A stretch of DNA of 64,000 nt from Halorubrum trapanicum (GCF_002355655.1 NZ_AP017569.1:558001-622000), one strand, 5' to 3'. Shown: positions 34,677 through 43,703, counted from the first letter of the stretch. The notes: a model not told the origin generated them from the sequence alone. Made by a program: numbers and translations.

Positions 34677-36353
34677 ATGAGCGACCTCGGCGCGCTGCCG
34701 GTCCAAGCGTACCTGACCGCCTGCCTGCTGGCGGGAGGCATCGGGCTCTGGCTCGGCCGGGTCGCGTGGCGCGAGCGCGACGAGCCCGGCGGGATCGAGG
34801 TCGCCCTCTACCTGCTGTGCGGCGGCGGCGTCTCCCTCCTGTACGCGCTCCGCGTCGCCGCGCCCGGCGAGGTCGCGATGACGGTCGCGCTCAACCTGGC
34901 GACGCCGCTCATGGGCGCGTTACCCGTCCTCTGGATCCTCTTCGCCTTCGCGTTCACCGGGCACGACCGCTGGCGGACGGAGAACCGGATCGTCGCGCTC
35001 TCGACCCCGGCGTTCGTCTGGGTCCTCCTCGCGTGGTCGAGCGGCACCCACGGGCTGGCCCGGCGCTCGATCGCCCCCGTCGTCGACGGCCCGTTCACGC
35101 TGCTCGGGTACGGGCTCGGCCCCGTCGGGGGCGCGTTCGTCCTCCTCGCGTACGGGCTGTGTATCGCCGGCGCGCTCCTCGTCGTCGACCTCTACGAGCG
35201 GACCGGGAACCGCTACCGCCTCCAGACGTTCGTCGTGCTGCTCGGCACGCTGTTCCCGTTCCTGGCTGGCATCGCAACCTTCGTCGACGTCGGGAGCTAC
35301 GCGCACCTCTCGTGGCTGCCGACCGCGTTCGTGATCCACGGCGTGTTCCTCTACGGCACCGTCTTCTGGCTCGGCACGCTCGACGCCGCGGTCGTCGCGC
35401 GCGACACCGCCGTCGAGGTGATGCAAGACCCCGTCATCGTCTCCGGTTCCGACGGCCGCATCCGCGACCTCAATCCCGCCGCCGAGGCGATCCTCCCGCC
35501 GGACGCGGTCGGCTCGTCGCTGTCGGAGGCGTTCCCGCGCCTGGAGGTCGGCGACGAACACCCGATCGCCATCGGCGACCGCCGGTTCGACATCCAGGAG
35601 AACCCGATAACCGACCCCCGCGGGACCGACCGCGGGCACGTCTTCCTGCTGCGCGACGTCACAGCGCGCGAGCGGCGGCAGACCGAGCTCGAGCGCCGGG
35701 AGGCCGAGCTCGAACGGCAGAACGAGCGGCTCGAGGAGTTCGCCGGCGTGGTCTCGCACGACCTCCGGAACCCCCTCGCCGCCGCCTCGGCGGCCGTCGA
35801 ACTGGCCCGCCAGCGCGGCGACGACCCGGACGGCGCCCTAGAGCGGGCGGCGAACGCCCACGAGCGGATGGACGACATGATCGAGGGGCTGCTCGCGCTG
35901 GCGACGGCGGGGGAGACGGTCGACGACCTCGACCGCGTCTCGCTGGACGGCACGGTCAGACGGGTCTGGTCCCGGCTGGAGACCGCGGAGGCGACGCTGA
36001 CCGTCGAGGGCGACGCGACCGCGCTGGCCGACCGCGACCGCCTCGAACAGCTGGTCTCGAACCTGTTCCGCAACGCGGTCGATCACGCGGGCGAGGACGT
36101 CGCCGTCACCGTCACGGTCTCGACGGACGGCGACGCCGTCTCGCTCGCGGTCGGCGACGACGGCCCCGGGATCCCGGCCGACGAGCGCGAGCGCGTCACC
36201 GAGCGCGGCGTGTCGCTCGGCGGCGGCACGGGGCTGGGGCTCGCCATCGTCGGCGACATCGTCGAGGCGCACGGGTGGTCGCTCTCGGTCGCCGAGTCCG
36301 ACGCCGGCGGCGCGCGCTTCGTGATCGAGGGGATGGAGGCGGCGGAGTCGTGA
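34677..36353 (+). CDS. sensor histidine kinase with seven-helix N-terminal region and PAS domain
   Basis: The 558-residue protein has about seven membrane helices in residues 5-230 (histidine kinase N-terminal 7TM type), a PAS domain near 240-325 (VMQDPVIVSGSDGRIRDLNP), a coiled coil, a HisKA box with His361 in VSHDLRNPLAAAS and a HATPase domain with NLFRNAVDHAG, GDDGPGIPADER and GGGTGLGLAIV. It autophosphorylates in response to an unknown signal; no response regulator is next to it. Its stop overlaps the GTG start of the M23-like gene. Confidence 0.92.
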   Translation: MSDLGALPVQAYLTACLLAGGIGLWLGRVAWRERDEPGGIEVALYLLCGGGVSLLYALRVAAPGEVAMTVALNLATPLMGALPVLWILFAFAFTGHDRWRTENRIVALSTPAFVWVLLAWSSGTHGLARRSIAPVVDGPFTLLGYGLGPVGGAFVLLAYGLCIAGALLVVDLYERTGNRYRLQTFVVLLGTLFPFLAGIATFVDVGSYAHLSWLPTAFVIHGVFLYGTVFWLGTLDAAVVARDTAVEVMQDPVIVSGSDGRIRDLNPAAEAILPPDAVGSSLSEAFPRLEVGDEHPIAIGDRRFDIQENPITDPRGTDRGHVFLLRDVTARERRQTELERREAELERQNERLEEFAGVVSHDLRNPLAAASAAVELARQRGDDPDGALERAANAHERMDDMIEGLLALATAGETVDDLDRVSLDGTVRRVWSRLETAEATLTVEGDATALADRDRLEQLVSNLFRNAVDHAGEDVAVTVTVSTDGDAVSLAVGDDGPGIPADERERVTERGVSLGGGTGLGLAIVGDIVEAHGWSLSVAESDAGGARFVIEGMEAAES

Positions 36354-37342
36354 CCGAACCGCGGACCGAGGGGCTCGACCCGTCGAACGCGACCGTCGCG
36401 CTCCCCGCCGACGTCGTCGAACACTACGAGAAGTTCTCGCGGTTCAACTCCCCGTACCCCGCCCACGACCGCGGGCGGGCGGTCGACCTGTACCCCGGCG
36501 ACGGCGTCGGGCACTCCCCGGTCGCCGGGGTCGTCCGCGAGGTCCGGACCGTCGGCTGCCCCGACCGTCCGTACGCGGCCGCCGAGGACCACCTGATCGT
36601 CGTCGACCTCGACGGCGAGTGGTGCGCCGGCGCCCCCGCCGGCACCGTCGCGCGGATCCTCCACGTGATCCCCGAGGTGAAACCGGGCGACCGGGTCGCC
36701 GTCGGCGACGCGCTCGGCCCGACGACCCGCTCCGGCTTCTTCGGCCAGTGGGTCGACGACCACGTCCACCTCGGGTTCCGCCCGCCGAACGCGAATCCCC
36801 TCCGCGCGAGCGGGTCGCTCCCGGTCGACGTCGACGCGCCCGTCGAACCGGTCGCGTGGGACGGGACCGGGACCGTCGTCGAGCGGGGTCCGACCCACGT
36901 CGTTCTCGACGGCCCGCGCCGCGCGGGCTCGGGTCGGTCCGGTTCTGGCCCGTCGTTCGCTGCGCTCGCGAGCGACGAGGGAGTCCCCCTCGACGGCGGG
37001 CTGACGCACTACGCGGGCGGCGGGACGTTCGAGGCAGAGGGTCGGAAGCGCGTATCGGGCGACGCGGCGCGCGCGGCGGACGGGACGACGCTGTCGCTCT
37101 TCGAGACCGAGATCGGAACGGTCCGAGCCAGCGACACGGACGCCGGAGCGCCCGGTGTCGAGTGGGCGCCGGTCGACGTCCTCGCGAACGGCGAGCGCGT
37201 GACCGGCCTGTCGCTGTTCGCGGCGCGTGGGGACCGGTTCGGGGTCAAGGTCGTCTGTCCCGAACGTGAGTTCGCAATCGGCGAGTCGGTGAGGGTCGAC
37301 GTCGTCCCGAGCGACGACCCGATCCGGCTCGGCGTCGGGTGA
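36350..37342 (+). CDS. M23/LytM-like domain protein, GTG start
   Basis: The 330-residue protein begins at a GTG inside the kinase stop (GTGA overlap). Residues about 30-170 resemble a LytM/M23 fold: PAHDRGRAVDLYPGDGVG then HSPVAGVVREV matches the H-x-G-x-D strand, VKPGDRVAVGDALGPTTRSG the biotinyl-like turn, and DDHVHLGFRPP the HxH strand. No signal peptide is seen. Archaea lack murein, so it is unlikely to be a murein hydrolase; the rest (residues 180-330) is unassigned beta-rich sequence. Confidence 0.7.
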   Translation: MTEPRTEGLDPSNATVALPADVVEHYEKFSRFNSPYPAHDRGRAVDLYPGDGVGHSPVAGVVREVRTVGCPDRPYAAAEDHLIVVDLDGEWCAGAPAGTVARILHVIPEVKPGDRVAVGDALGPTTRSGFFGQWVDDHVHLGFRPPNANPLRASGSLPVDVDAPVEPVAWDGTGTVVERGPTHVVLDGPRRAGSGRSGSGPSFAALASDEGVPLDGGLTHYAGGGTFEAEGRKRVSGDAARAADGTTLSLFETEIGTVRASDTDAGAPGVEWAPVDVLANGERVTGLSLFAARGDRFGVKVVCPEREFAIGESVRVDVVPSDDPIRLGVG

Positions 37343-37417
37343 GCGAGATCGTCAATCGGCGGCCGGTTGTCTCGCGTTTCCGGGGGGTACAAACCGTCCC
37401 GGGATATTCCCCGGAAC

Positions 37418-37915
37418 ATGGACCGCACGGAGATCGCGGCGATGGATCCGCTCCCCGACGGGGCGACGGAGTTCGTCAGGCGGAAGCTGGAGGACGATCA
37501 CGGCTACCTCTCGTGGCTGAACACGAGGGTGGAGACGATCGAGCGCGGCCGCGTCGTCCTCTCGATCCCCTTCGACGAGAAGCTCACCAACGCCGACGGC
37601 CGGACGATCCACGGCGGCGTCGCGGCGACGCTGATCGACACGGCCGGCGGCGTCGCCCAGCGCACGACGTTCGAGGACCCGCTCGACGGCGGCGTCGCGA
37701 CGGTGAACCTCAACGCGAACTACCTCCGCCCCGCGAACGGCGACCTCCGCGCGGAGGCCGAGGTGGTGCGGGCCGGCGGCTCGATCGGCGTCAGCGAGAT
37801 GACCGTCACCACCGCCGGGAACGGTGGCGAAGGGGCCCCGGGAGACGACGAGAGCGACGGCGACCGCTCGGAGGTCGTCGTCGGTCAGGGGTCGTTCCGG
37901 CTGTTCCGCGAGTAG
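37418..37915 (+). CDS. PaaI-type hotdog thioesterase
   Basis: The 165-residue protein has LTNADGRTIHGGVAATLIDT, the PaaI/4HBT HGG motif in which the Gly and following Asp are catalytic, then NLNANYLRPANGDLRAEAEV. It hydrolyses an acyl- or aryl-CoA. A short Asp/Gly-rich insert precedes the C-terminal strand VVVGQGSFRLFRE. The ATG at 37418 is chosen because upstream codons are not family sequence. Its last 31 bases overlap the convergent moeA-type gene. Confidence 0.87.
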   Translation: MDRTEIAAMDPLPDGATEFVRRKLEDDHGYLSWLNTRVETIERGRVVLSIPFDEKLTNADGRTIHGGVAATLIDTAGGVAQRTTFEDPLDGGVATVNLNANYLRPANGDLRAEAEVVRAGGSIGVSEMTVTTAGNGGEGAPGDDESDGDRSEVVVGQGSFRLFRE

Positions 37916-39897
37916 CCCGGGAGGCCGGCGAGGATCGCGTCGAGGGCGGCCTCGTCGTCGCCGCCCCCGTCTCGACCGTCCAGTGCCGCCGCCAGCGCCG
38001 CGACCGGCCCGCGGTCGATGCGGTCGGTGGCCGCCCGCACGACGACCGACTGCTCGCCGAGCGGAACGAACCCGCAGCCGAGCCGCTCGGCCGTCTCGCG
38101 GAGGCCGAGCCCGGCGTCGGCGTCGCCGGCGACGACCGCGCGGACCGGGCTCTCGAACCCCTTCGCGGTCCGCTCGTAGCCGTCGATCTCCTCGGCAAGT
38201 TCGCGGCGGTCGGCGTCGCGCCCGTCCGCGCGGTCGTCGAGCGCGGCGTCGAGGCTGCGCCGGAGCCCCGAGACGGTCGGACGGTTCCGGAACCGGAGGT
38301 CGCGGTCGACGAGGTCCCCGAGCCCCTCGATCCCCTCGGGGTTACCCGACGGAACGGCGAGCCCCCACTCGCGGGTCCAGCCGCCGAGTTCCGCGGCGTC
38401 GACGTCGCGGTCGGTCGGCCCCGCGGTCACCGCCACGTCGGGGACGCCGTCGCGGAGTCGGCGGAGCCCCTCGCGCGAGCCGACGGCGAGGTAGCGGGGG
38501 TTGTCGAGCCGGTCGAGCAGGCGGTTGAGCGCGGGGTCGTCCTCGCCGACGCCGAGCAGGGTCGGCGGGCGCACGTCCGGCGAGAACAGGTCGACGGAGA
38601 CCGTCTCGCCGACGTCGAGGTACTCCGTGTCAGGGTCGACCGCGACGACGCCGTCCGCCTCGACGAGGCTCGTGGTCGCGCCCGACCCCTTGTCGACCGG
38701 GTAGACGAGCGGGCGGTCGTCGCCCCCCTCCGTCGCGGCCTCGTCGAGGTCGAGCAGGCCGACCGGCATCAGCCGGAGGCGGCCCTCGGCGTACCGCTCC
38801 TCGACGCCCATCCGGCCCTCGACGGTCGCCGTCGCCGGCTCGGGCTGCCCGGCGGCCTCGCGGATCGCGGGCGCGACGAACGTCCGGAAGATGGTGAGCG
38901 CCGACACCGGGTAGCCGGGAAGGCCGATGTATGCGGACTCGCTCCCACGGGAGTCGTCCGCCTCTTCGGTACGGTCCAGCCGCCCGACGAGCATCGGCTT
39001 GCCGGGCTTGACGGCGACACCGTGGAGGAGCAGTTCGCCGCGCGCCTCTATCACGCGGTAGATGACGTCGACCGCGCTCGCCGAGGTCGACCCCGAGGAG
39101 AGAACGAGGTCGCACTCGTCGGCCGCCCGGCGGAGCAGGCGTTCCATCTCCTCGTAGTCGTCGCCGGCGTGCGGGTACAGCACCGGCTCGCCGCCCGCCT
39201 CCTCGACGCCGGCCGCGATCGTCGTCGAGTTCACGTCGTATATCTCGCCGCGGTCCGGGTCGAGTTCGTCGCCCGGCCGCACGAGCTCGTCGCCCGTCGA
39301 GACGATGCCGACGCGCGGGCGCCCCTCGACCGGGACCTCGTCGACGCCGAGCGCCGAAAGCAGGCCGATCTCGCGGGGCGTCAGCCGCGTTCCCGGACCG
39401 AGCGCGCGGGCGCCGGCCGCGATGTCCGTCCCCGCGGTCATCACGTTGTCGCCCGGCGCGACCGAGGTTCGGAACGCGATCCGCGGGGAGCCCTCAGTGT
39501 CGCCGTGGCCCTCGCCGACCTCGTCCGTCCGCTCGACCATCACGACCGCGTCCGCGCCGTCGGGCATCACCGCGCCCGTCGATATCTCGGCGCAGGTGCC
39601 CGGTTCGACCGTCACGTCTGGCGCCGCGCCCGCGTGGACCGCGCCGACGAGGTCGAGCTCGGCGGGGTCGGCCTCGTCCGCGCCGAAGGTGTCGCGGGCC
39701 CGAACCGCGTAGCCGTCCATCGAGGCGCGGTCGAAGCCGGGCACGTCGATGGCGGCGTCGATCCGCTCGGCGAGGACGCGCCCGCGGGCCTCCCGCAGCG
39801 GGACCGTCTCGGGCGCCGGCGAGAGGTCGAGCGACGCGATCGCTTCTCGCGCGGCCTCCGGCGTCGCGAGGTCGCGGAACTCCTTGCGGTCGCTCAT
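37885..39897 (-). CDS. MoeA-type molybdopterin enzyme fused to a periplasmic-binding-protein-like domain
   Basis: The 670-residue protein has the four MoeA domains in residues 1-405: DVPGFDRASMDGYAVRARDT, GAVMPDGADAVVMVERTDEV, RPRVGIVSTGDELVRPGDEL, LSSGSTSASAVDVIYRVI and VAVKPGKPMLVG. Residues about 420-660 form a LysR/PBP-like domain (NRLLDRLDNPRYLAVGSREG, ESPVRAVVAGDADAGLGLRE, CGFVPLGEQSVVVRA), which resembles substrate-binding parts of molybdate regulators. It inserts molybdenum into molybdopterin. Start overlaps the second moeA stop. Confidence 0.92.
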   Translation of the reverse strand: MSDRKEFRDLATPEAAREAIASLDLSPAPETVPLREARGRVLAERIDAAIDVPGFDRASMDGYAVRARDTFGADEADPAELDLVGAVHAGAAPDVTVEPGTCAEISTGAVMPDGADAVVMVERTDEVGEGHGDTEGSPRIAFRTSVAPGDNVMTAGTDIAAGARALGPGTRLTPREIGLLSALGVDEVPVEGRPRVGIVSTGDELVRPGDELDPDRGEIYDVNSTTIAAGVEEAGGEPVLYPHAGDDYEEMERLLRRAADECDLVLSSGSTSASAVDVIYRVIEARGELLLHGVAVKPGKPMLVGRLDRTEEADDSRGSESAYIGLPGYPVSALTIFRTFVAPAIREAAGQPEPATATVEGRMGVEERYAEGRLRLMPVGLLDLDEAATEGGDDRPLVYPVDKGSGATTSLVEADGVVAVDPDTEYLDVGETVSVDLFSPDVRPPTLLGVGEDDPALNRLLDRLDNPRYLAVGSREGLRRLRDGVPDVAVTAGPTDRDVDAAELGGWTREWGLAVPSGNPEGIEGLGDLVDRDLRFRNRPTVSGLRRSLDAALDDRADGRDADRRELAEEIDGYERTAKGFESPVRAVVAGDADAGLGLRETAERLGCGFVPLGEQSVVVRAATDRIDRGPVAALAAALDGRDGGGDDEAALDAILAGLPGYSRNSRNDP

Positions 39898-41183
39898 TCG
39901 GTCACCTCCCAGAGTTCGACGTCGACCGCCTCGCCCGCGTCGAGTCCCTCCCGCGGCTCGGGGACGACGACCCAGCCGTCGGCGAGCGCGACGCTTGAGA
40001 GGATACCGGAGCCGCTCGCGCGCGTCGGCGTCGCGGTCGGGAGCGCGTCGGCGCTCTCGTCGTCGTCTCCGTCGCTCTCGTCGGCTTCCCCGTCGGTTTC
40101 GTCGTCCGACTCCGAGAGCGTCACCCGCGCGAACGTCCGCACGCCGGGCTCGCTCGCGACCTTCCGGGCGAGCGTCGCGCGCCGCGTCGGGAACGGCTCG
40201 GCGTCGGTCCCGGCCGCGCGTTTCAGGGCGGGCCGGAGGAACTGCGCCGCGTTGACGATACACGCGACCGGATAGCCCGGGAGCGAGACGATCGGCGTCC
40301 CCTCGGCCGCCCCGAGGCAGACCGGGTGGCCGGGCTTCAGGGCGACGCCGTGGACCAGCACCTCGCCGAGGCCGTCGACGACCTCGGGGATCAAGTCCCG
40401 CTCGCCCACCGAGGAGCCGCCGGTGGTGACGACCACGTCGGCGTCGAGGTCGGCCGCGACCGCCTCCCGGAGCGCCTCCGGGTCGTCGGTGACCACGTCG
40501 CGGTAGCGCGCCTCGCCGCCCCAGCGCTCGACGAGCCGCGAGACCGTGAGCCCGTTCGTCTCGATCACCTCGCCCGGGCCGGGGTCGGACTCGACTAACT
40601 CCTCGCCGGTCGGAATGACGGCGACCTCGGGCGGCTCGCGGACCGAGACGCGGTCGAGGCCGACCGAGCGCAGGAGCCCGAGGTCGGAGGGGCGCAGGAC
40701 GTGGCCGGGCTCGTACAGCCGCTGGCCGTCGGCGACGTCCTCGCCGGCCTCGCCGACGTTCTCGCCGGTCGCGACCGCGTCGAACACCTCCACCTCGTCG
40801 CCGACCTCCTCGACTTGTTCGATCATCACGACCGCGTCCGCGCCCTCGGGCACCGCGCTGCCGGTGTGGACGCGGGCGGCCTCGCCGGGCGTGACCGCGT
40901 CGGCCTCGGCCTCGGCGGACTTCGCCGCGAGGACCGCGGGCGAGCGGTCGCCCGCGCCGAAGGTGTCGCTGGCGCGGACCGCGTACCCGTCCATCGCGGC
41001 GCGATCGTACCCCGGCACCGGCGCGGGCGCGTCGATCGGTTCGGCGACGACGCGGCCGTCCGCCGCCTCGACCGGGACCGACTCCGTCCGGTCGTGGGGC
41101 GTGACGGCGTCGAGCAGCGTCGCCCTCGCGTCCGCGACCCGGGTCCGCCGCTTGAACCCGGACTCGCGTCTGTCGTGGCTCAT
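39894..41183 (-). CDS. moeA: molybdopterin molybdotransferase MoeA
   Basis: The 429-residue protein is a standard-length MoeA: VPGYDRAAMDGYAVRASDTF, GSAVPEGADAVVMIEQVEEV, PEVAVIPTGEELVESDPGPG, VVTTGGSSVGERDLIPEVV and HGVALKPGHPVCLGAAEG. An acidic insert (near 365-385) is haloarchaeal. It releases AMP from MPT-AMP while inserting molybdate or tungstate. Its stop overlaps the ATG of the fused paralogue by four bases (ATGA), so the two are coupled and may act together. Confidence 0.94.
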   Translation of the reverse strand: MSHDRRESGFKRRTRVADARATLLDAVTPHDRTESVPVEAADGRVVAEPIDAPAPVPGYDRAAMDGYAVRASDTFGAGDRSPAVLAAKSAEAEADAVTPGEAARVHTGSAVPEGADAVVMIEQVEEVGDEVEVFDAVATGENVGEAGEDVADGQRLYEPGHVLRPSDLGLLRSVGLDRVSVREPPEVAVIPTGEELVESDPGPGEVIETNGLTVSRLVERWGGEARYRDVVTDDPEALREAVAADLDADVVVTTGGSSVGERDLIPEVVDGLGEVLVHGVALKPGHPVCLGAAEGTPIVSLPGYPVACIVNAAQFLRPALKRAAGTDAEPFPTRRATLARKVASEPGVRTFARVTLSESDDETDGEADESDGDDDESADALPTATPTRASGSGILSSVALADGWVVVPEPREGLDAGEAVDVELWEVTE

Positions 41184-41251
41184 GGGAATCCATTCGCGGC
41201 CGCGGGCAAAAACCCCGTTCTCCGCGGGCGCCGCGCCTCGGTCTCGGTTCC

Positions 41252-42178
41252 TCAGGCGAACCAGGAGAGGAGCCGCCGGGTGCGGTGAACCGACTGAAGC
41301 GCGGCGACCTTCGCGGCGACGGCGCCGTCGACCGCGGTCCGCTTGGTGGCTCGCGCGCCGCGGGCCGCGCCGGTTCGCGCGTAGTACGCAGACCGGCGCC
41401 CGGCCGCGCCGACGTAGTGTTTCGCGGCCATCCGGATCGGCGCGCGGCGCCCCTCGACGGTCGTCGTGCCGCGGCGGATCGCCGCCAGCACGTCGTCGGC
41501 GGTGACCTCATGAACGGACTCGGCGCCCTCGACCGTCAGCTCCGTGAACGCCCGGCCGACGTACTGGAGGTGGTGCGCGTCGCTCGCGGCGATTCCGGGG
41601 TAGCCGTGTTCGGCAGCGAAGCGCCGCGCGCGACGGTTCCGGTACCCCGTGAACAGCCACGCGTTGAACACCTCGATCGCGTCGACTTCGGCGACCGGCG
41701 CGGCGGGGTCCGGATTCGGGTCCGGGTCCGTTTCGACCTCTCCGGCTTCGGGGGCGCCGTCCGCCGCGACGGGCTCGTCCGCGTCCGCGTCCGGCCCGGG
41801 CGTCGGGATGTTGCGCTGGCGGACGCCGTGGCGCGAGCGCTGGAACGGGTGCGGGACGACGGCGACCCCGCCGCGGTCGCGGATCCAGCTGACCGTCTCG
41901 GCGTAGGGGCGGCCGCGGGGCGGCATCCGCTCGACGCCGATCGCCAGCAGGTGGCCGTGCGCGGTCGACACCTCCACGCCGGGGATGCCGATCAGCCCGT
42001 ACTCGGGCGCGATCTCGGCCGCTCGCTTCGACTCCCGGATCACGTCGTGGTCGGTGATGACGACCGCGTCGAGCCCGATCTCGGCCGCGTGTTCGAGAAT
42101 CAGCTCGACCGGCTCGTGGCCGTCGTAGCTCCCCTCGGAGTGGACGTGCGGGTCGATGCTGACGGTGACGCGGGACAC
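41252..42178 (-). CDS. PHP-domain phosphoesterase
   Basis: The 308-residue protein has PHP motifs: SIDPHVHSEGSYDGHEP, VITDHDVIRESKRAAE, IPGVEVSTAHGHLLAIGV, VVPHPFQRSRHGVR, and PGIAASDAHHLQYVGRAF. These His and Asp residues hold two or three metals for phosphoester hydrolysis. A Pro/Asp-rich insert follows VVPHPFQ. The substrate is unknown. It follows an AT-rich box ATATATAAATG at 42200-42210, about 27 bases before the start. Confidence 0.87.
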   Translation of the reverse strand: MSRVTVSIDPHVHSEGSYDGHEPVELILEHAAEIGLDAVVITDHDVIRESKRAAEIAPEYGLIGIPGVEVSTAHGHLLAIGVERMPPRGRPYAETVSWIRDRGGVAVVPHPFQRSRHGVRQRNIPTPGPDADADEPVAADGAPEAGEVETDPDPNPDPAAPVAEVDAIEVFNAWLFTGYRNRRARRFAAEHGYPGIAASDAHHLQYVGRAFTELTVEGAESVHEVTADDVLAAIRRGTTTVEGRRAPIRMAAKHYVGAAGRRSAYYARTGAARGARATKRTAVDGAVAAKVAALQSVHRTRRLLSWFA

Positions 42179-42199
42179 GCCCGAACTACGCGGCGGGAG

Positions 42200-42210
42200 A
42201 TATATAAATG
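42200..42210 (-). promoter_or_regulatory. TATA box of the PHP-domain gene
   Basis: ATATATAAATG lies about 22-32 bases upstream (on the minus strand) of the ATG at 42178, the normal distance for a leaderless haloarchaeal promoter. Confidence 0.6.
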
Positions 42211-42256
42211 GGCGAGCGACGGCCGTCGGACAAGTCGGGAAATCGATTCGCGACCG

Positions 42257-42733
42257 CTTATAAATAACAGGCGGTGGCGCGCGCCTGCGAGGCCGCCCCG
42301 CGGCCGAGCAGCGTCGCGCGAGGGAGTCAGTCGCCGGAGCGGAGCGACGGCGACTGACGAGGCTGGGGAGGCGTGAGGTGCTGTGCGGAGCGGTGCGGGG
42401 TGGGACTCAAAGGGGCAGTCGCGAGGCGGGCGCAGGCGACGTAAGCACTGGAGGGAGCGAACGGAGTGAGCGACCGAAGCGCGCAGCGAGCGTGCGCCCG
42501 CCTCGCGACTGGGGCTTTGGAAGTGTTCGCCGTCGATCCGTTGTCAGCCATTTATAAGCGAGCAACTGGGCATTTGGAAGTGTTCGCCGTCGATCCGTTG
42601 TCAGCCATTTATAAGCGAGCAACTGGGCATTTGGCGGTGTTCGCCGTCGATCCGTAGTCAGCCATTTATAAGTGAGCGACTGAGGCGGTGGCGGTGTAAT
42701 CCGCCGACCCGTCATCGGCTATTTATAAGCGAA
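42257..42733 (+). repeat. dispersed structured repeat, copy B (candidate non-coding RNA)
   Basis: This copy fills the gap between the divergent and convergent flanking genes. Order: TATA-like CTTATAAATA (42257-42266), GCGGTGGCGC block (42271), hairpin 1 (42326-42336 with 42348-42358, 11 bp), GACGAGGCTGGGGAGG frame, TGGGACTCAAAGGGG (42401-42415), terminal stem (42416-42434 with 42493-42511, 19 bp perfect), then 57-bp units. In the terminal stem the fourth pair is U-A where copies A and D have C-G. The TATA box lies about 15-25 bases before the conserved block. Confidence 0.82.
42506..42733 (+). repeat. 57-bp tandem units with TATA-like boxes, copy B array
   Basis: Four full units start at 42506, 42563, 42620 and 42677. 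Units 1-3 differ by few bases (opening CGACTGGGGC or CAACTGGGCA); unit 4 is diverged. Each ends with TTTATAAG near position 46-53. The array stops 17 bases before the end of the converging gene. Confidence 0.92.
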
Positions 42734-42749
42734 TGGAGCCACGGCCGAT

Positions 42750-43703
42750 TCAGCCGAACAGTCCCTTGATCTTGTCGACGACCGAGCCGTCCTCGTCCTC
42801 CGACTCGGCCTCCTTCCGCTGCTGTTCGCGAAGCTCGCGGAGCTTCGCGGCCTGGTCGTCGGTGCCCTGCCCGCTATCGGTCTTCGCCTCACCGCCCTGG
42901 AGACCTTTTAACTCCGACACCGCGTCGTTGACTGTGCCGGAGGTCGTCCGCGTCTCGGTCGCGGACCCGGCGAGCTTCTCGGTATCGACGTCGGCCTCGT
43001 CGACCGCGCTCGTGTTCAGCTCCAGCCGGCGCGTCTCGGAGCGCTCGACGCCGCCCCACGTCAGCTCCGCGTCCTCCAGCTCGCGCTCGATGTCCGCGCG
43101 GACCGACTCCTCGGTGACCTCCTCGCCGCCGGCCCCCGACGCTCCCGAACCCGACGCGCCCCCCGCGTCCGCGGCGCCGCCTCCGGTGCCCGTACCGCCC
43201 GCCGCGCCGCTCGCGACCGCGCCGCCCGTCGCGCGCTCGACCCGGTGGGCGACCAGGGCGCCGCCGGTCGCGCCGATGACCGCCACCAGCCCGAGCGTGT
43301 ACAGGGCGACGATCTGCGCGCTGTAGTCGGGGTTGACGACGACGTTCCAGTTGTGCGGGTACGCCCAGGTGAACGCGCCCGTCCCGACGAGCGTGACCGC
43401 GATCCCGGCGCCCGCGAGGTACAGCATCCGCCGGTCCACCGGCAGGAGGACGACGATGCCGAAAAGCAGCGCCGGGAGGCCGACCGCGCCCGCGACCGCG
43501 GCGACCTCTTGGACCGCGTACGTCGAGAGCGCGGTCGGGTCGAGCGTCGCGCTGTAGAGGAACACGACGACCCCGATCACTCCGAGCGCGATGCCGGCGA
43601 AGAACAGCCCGAAGCCGGCGTACACGTCGATCGTCCGGTCCGGGTCGCCGACGTAGCGACGGTAGTACTCGATGAGGACGTTCTCGGCGTCCGCTTCGCT
43701 CAT
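42750..43703 (-). CDS. haloarchaeal membrane protein with acidic cytosolic tail
   Basis: The 317-residue protein begins MSEADAENVLIEYYRRYVGD, followed by four membrane helices (residues about 27-170) and a Gly/Ala-rich linker. The C-terminal third is charged and helical (VRADIERELEDAELTWGGVE, then AAKLRELREQQRKEAESEDE) and ends VVDKIKGLFG. It is a conserved haloarchaeal protein of unknown function, sometimes called permease without proof. The ATG at 43703 is supported by a nearby AT-rich box. Confidence 0.78.
   Translation of the reverse strand: MSEADAENVLIEYYRRYVGDPDRTIDVYAGFGLFFAGIALGVIGVVVFLYSATLDPTALSTYAVQEVAAVAGAVGLPALLFGIVVLLPVDRRMLYLAGAGIAVTLVGTGAFTWAYPHNWNVVVNPDYSAQIVALYTLGLVAVIGATGGALVAHRVERATGGAVASGAAGGTGTGGGAADAGGASGSGASGAGGEEVTEESVRADIERELEDAELTWGGVERSETRRLELNTSAVDEADVDTEKLAGSATETRTTSGTVNDAVSELKGLQGGEAKTDSGQGTDDQAAKLRELREQQRKEAESEDEDGSVVDKIKGLFG

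Noticed and set aside
42179-42750. Insertion sequence remnant
   Set aside because: No transposase fragment, no terminal inverted repeats or target duplications at the copy ends; a MITE is still possible and is included in the main finding as an alternative.
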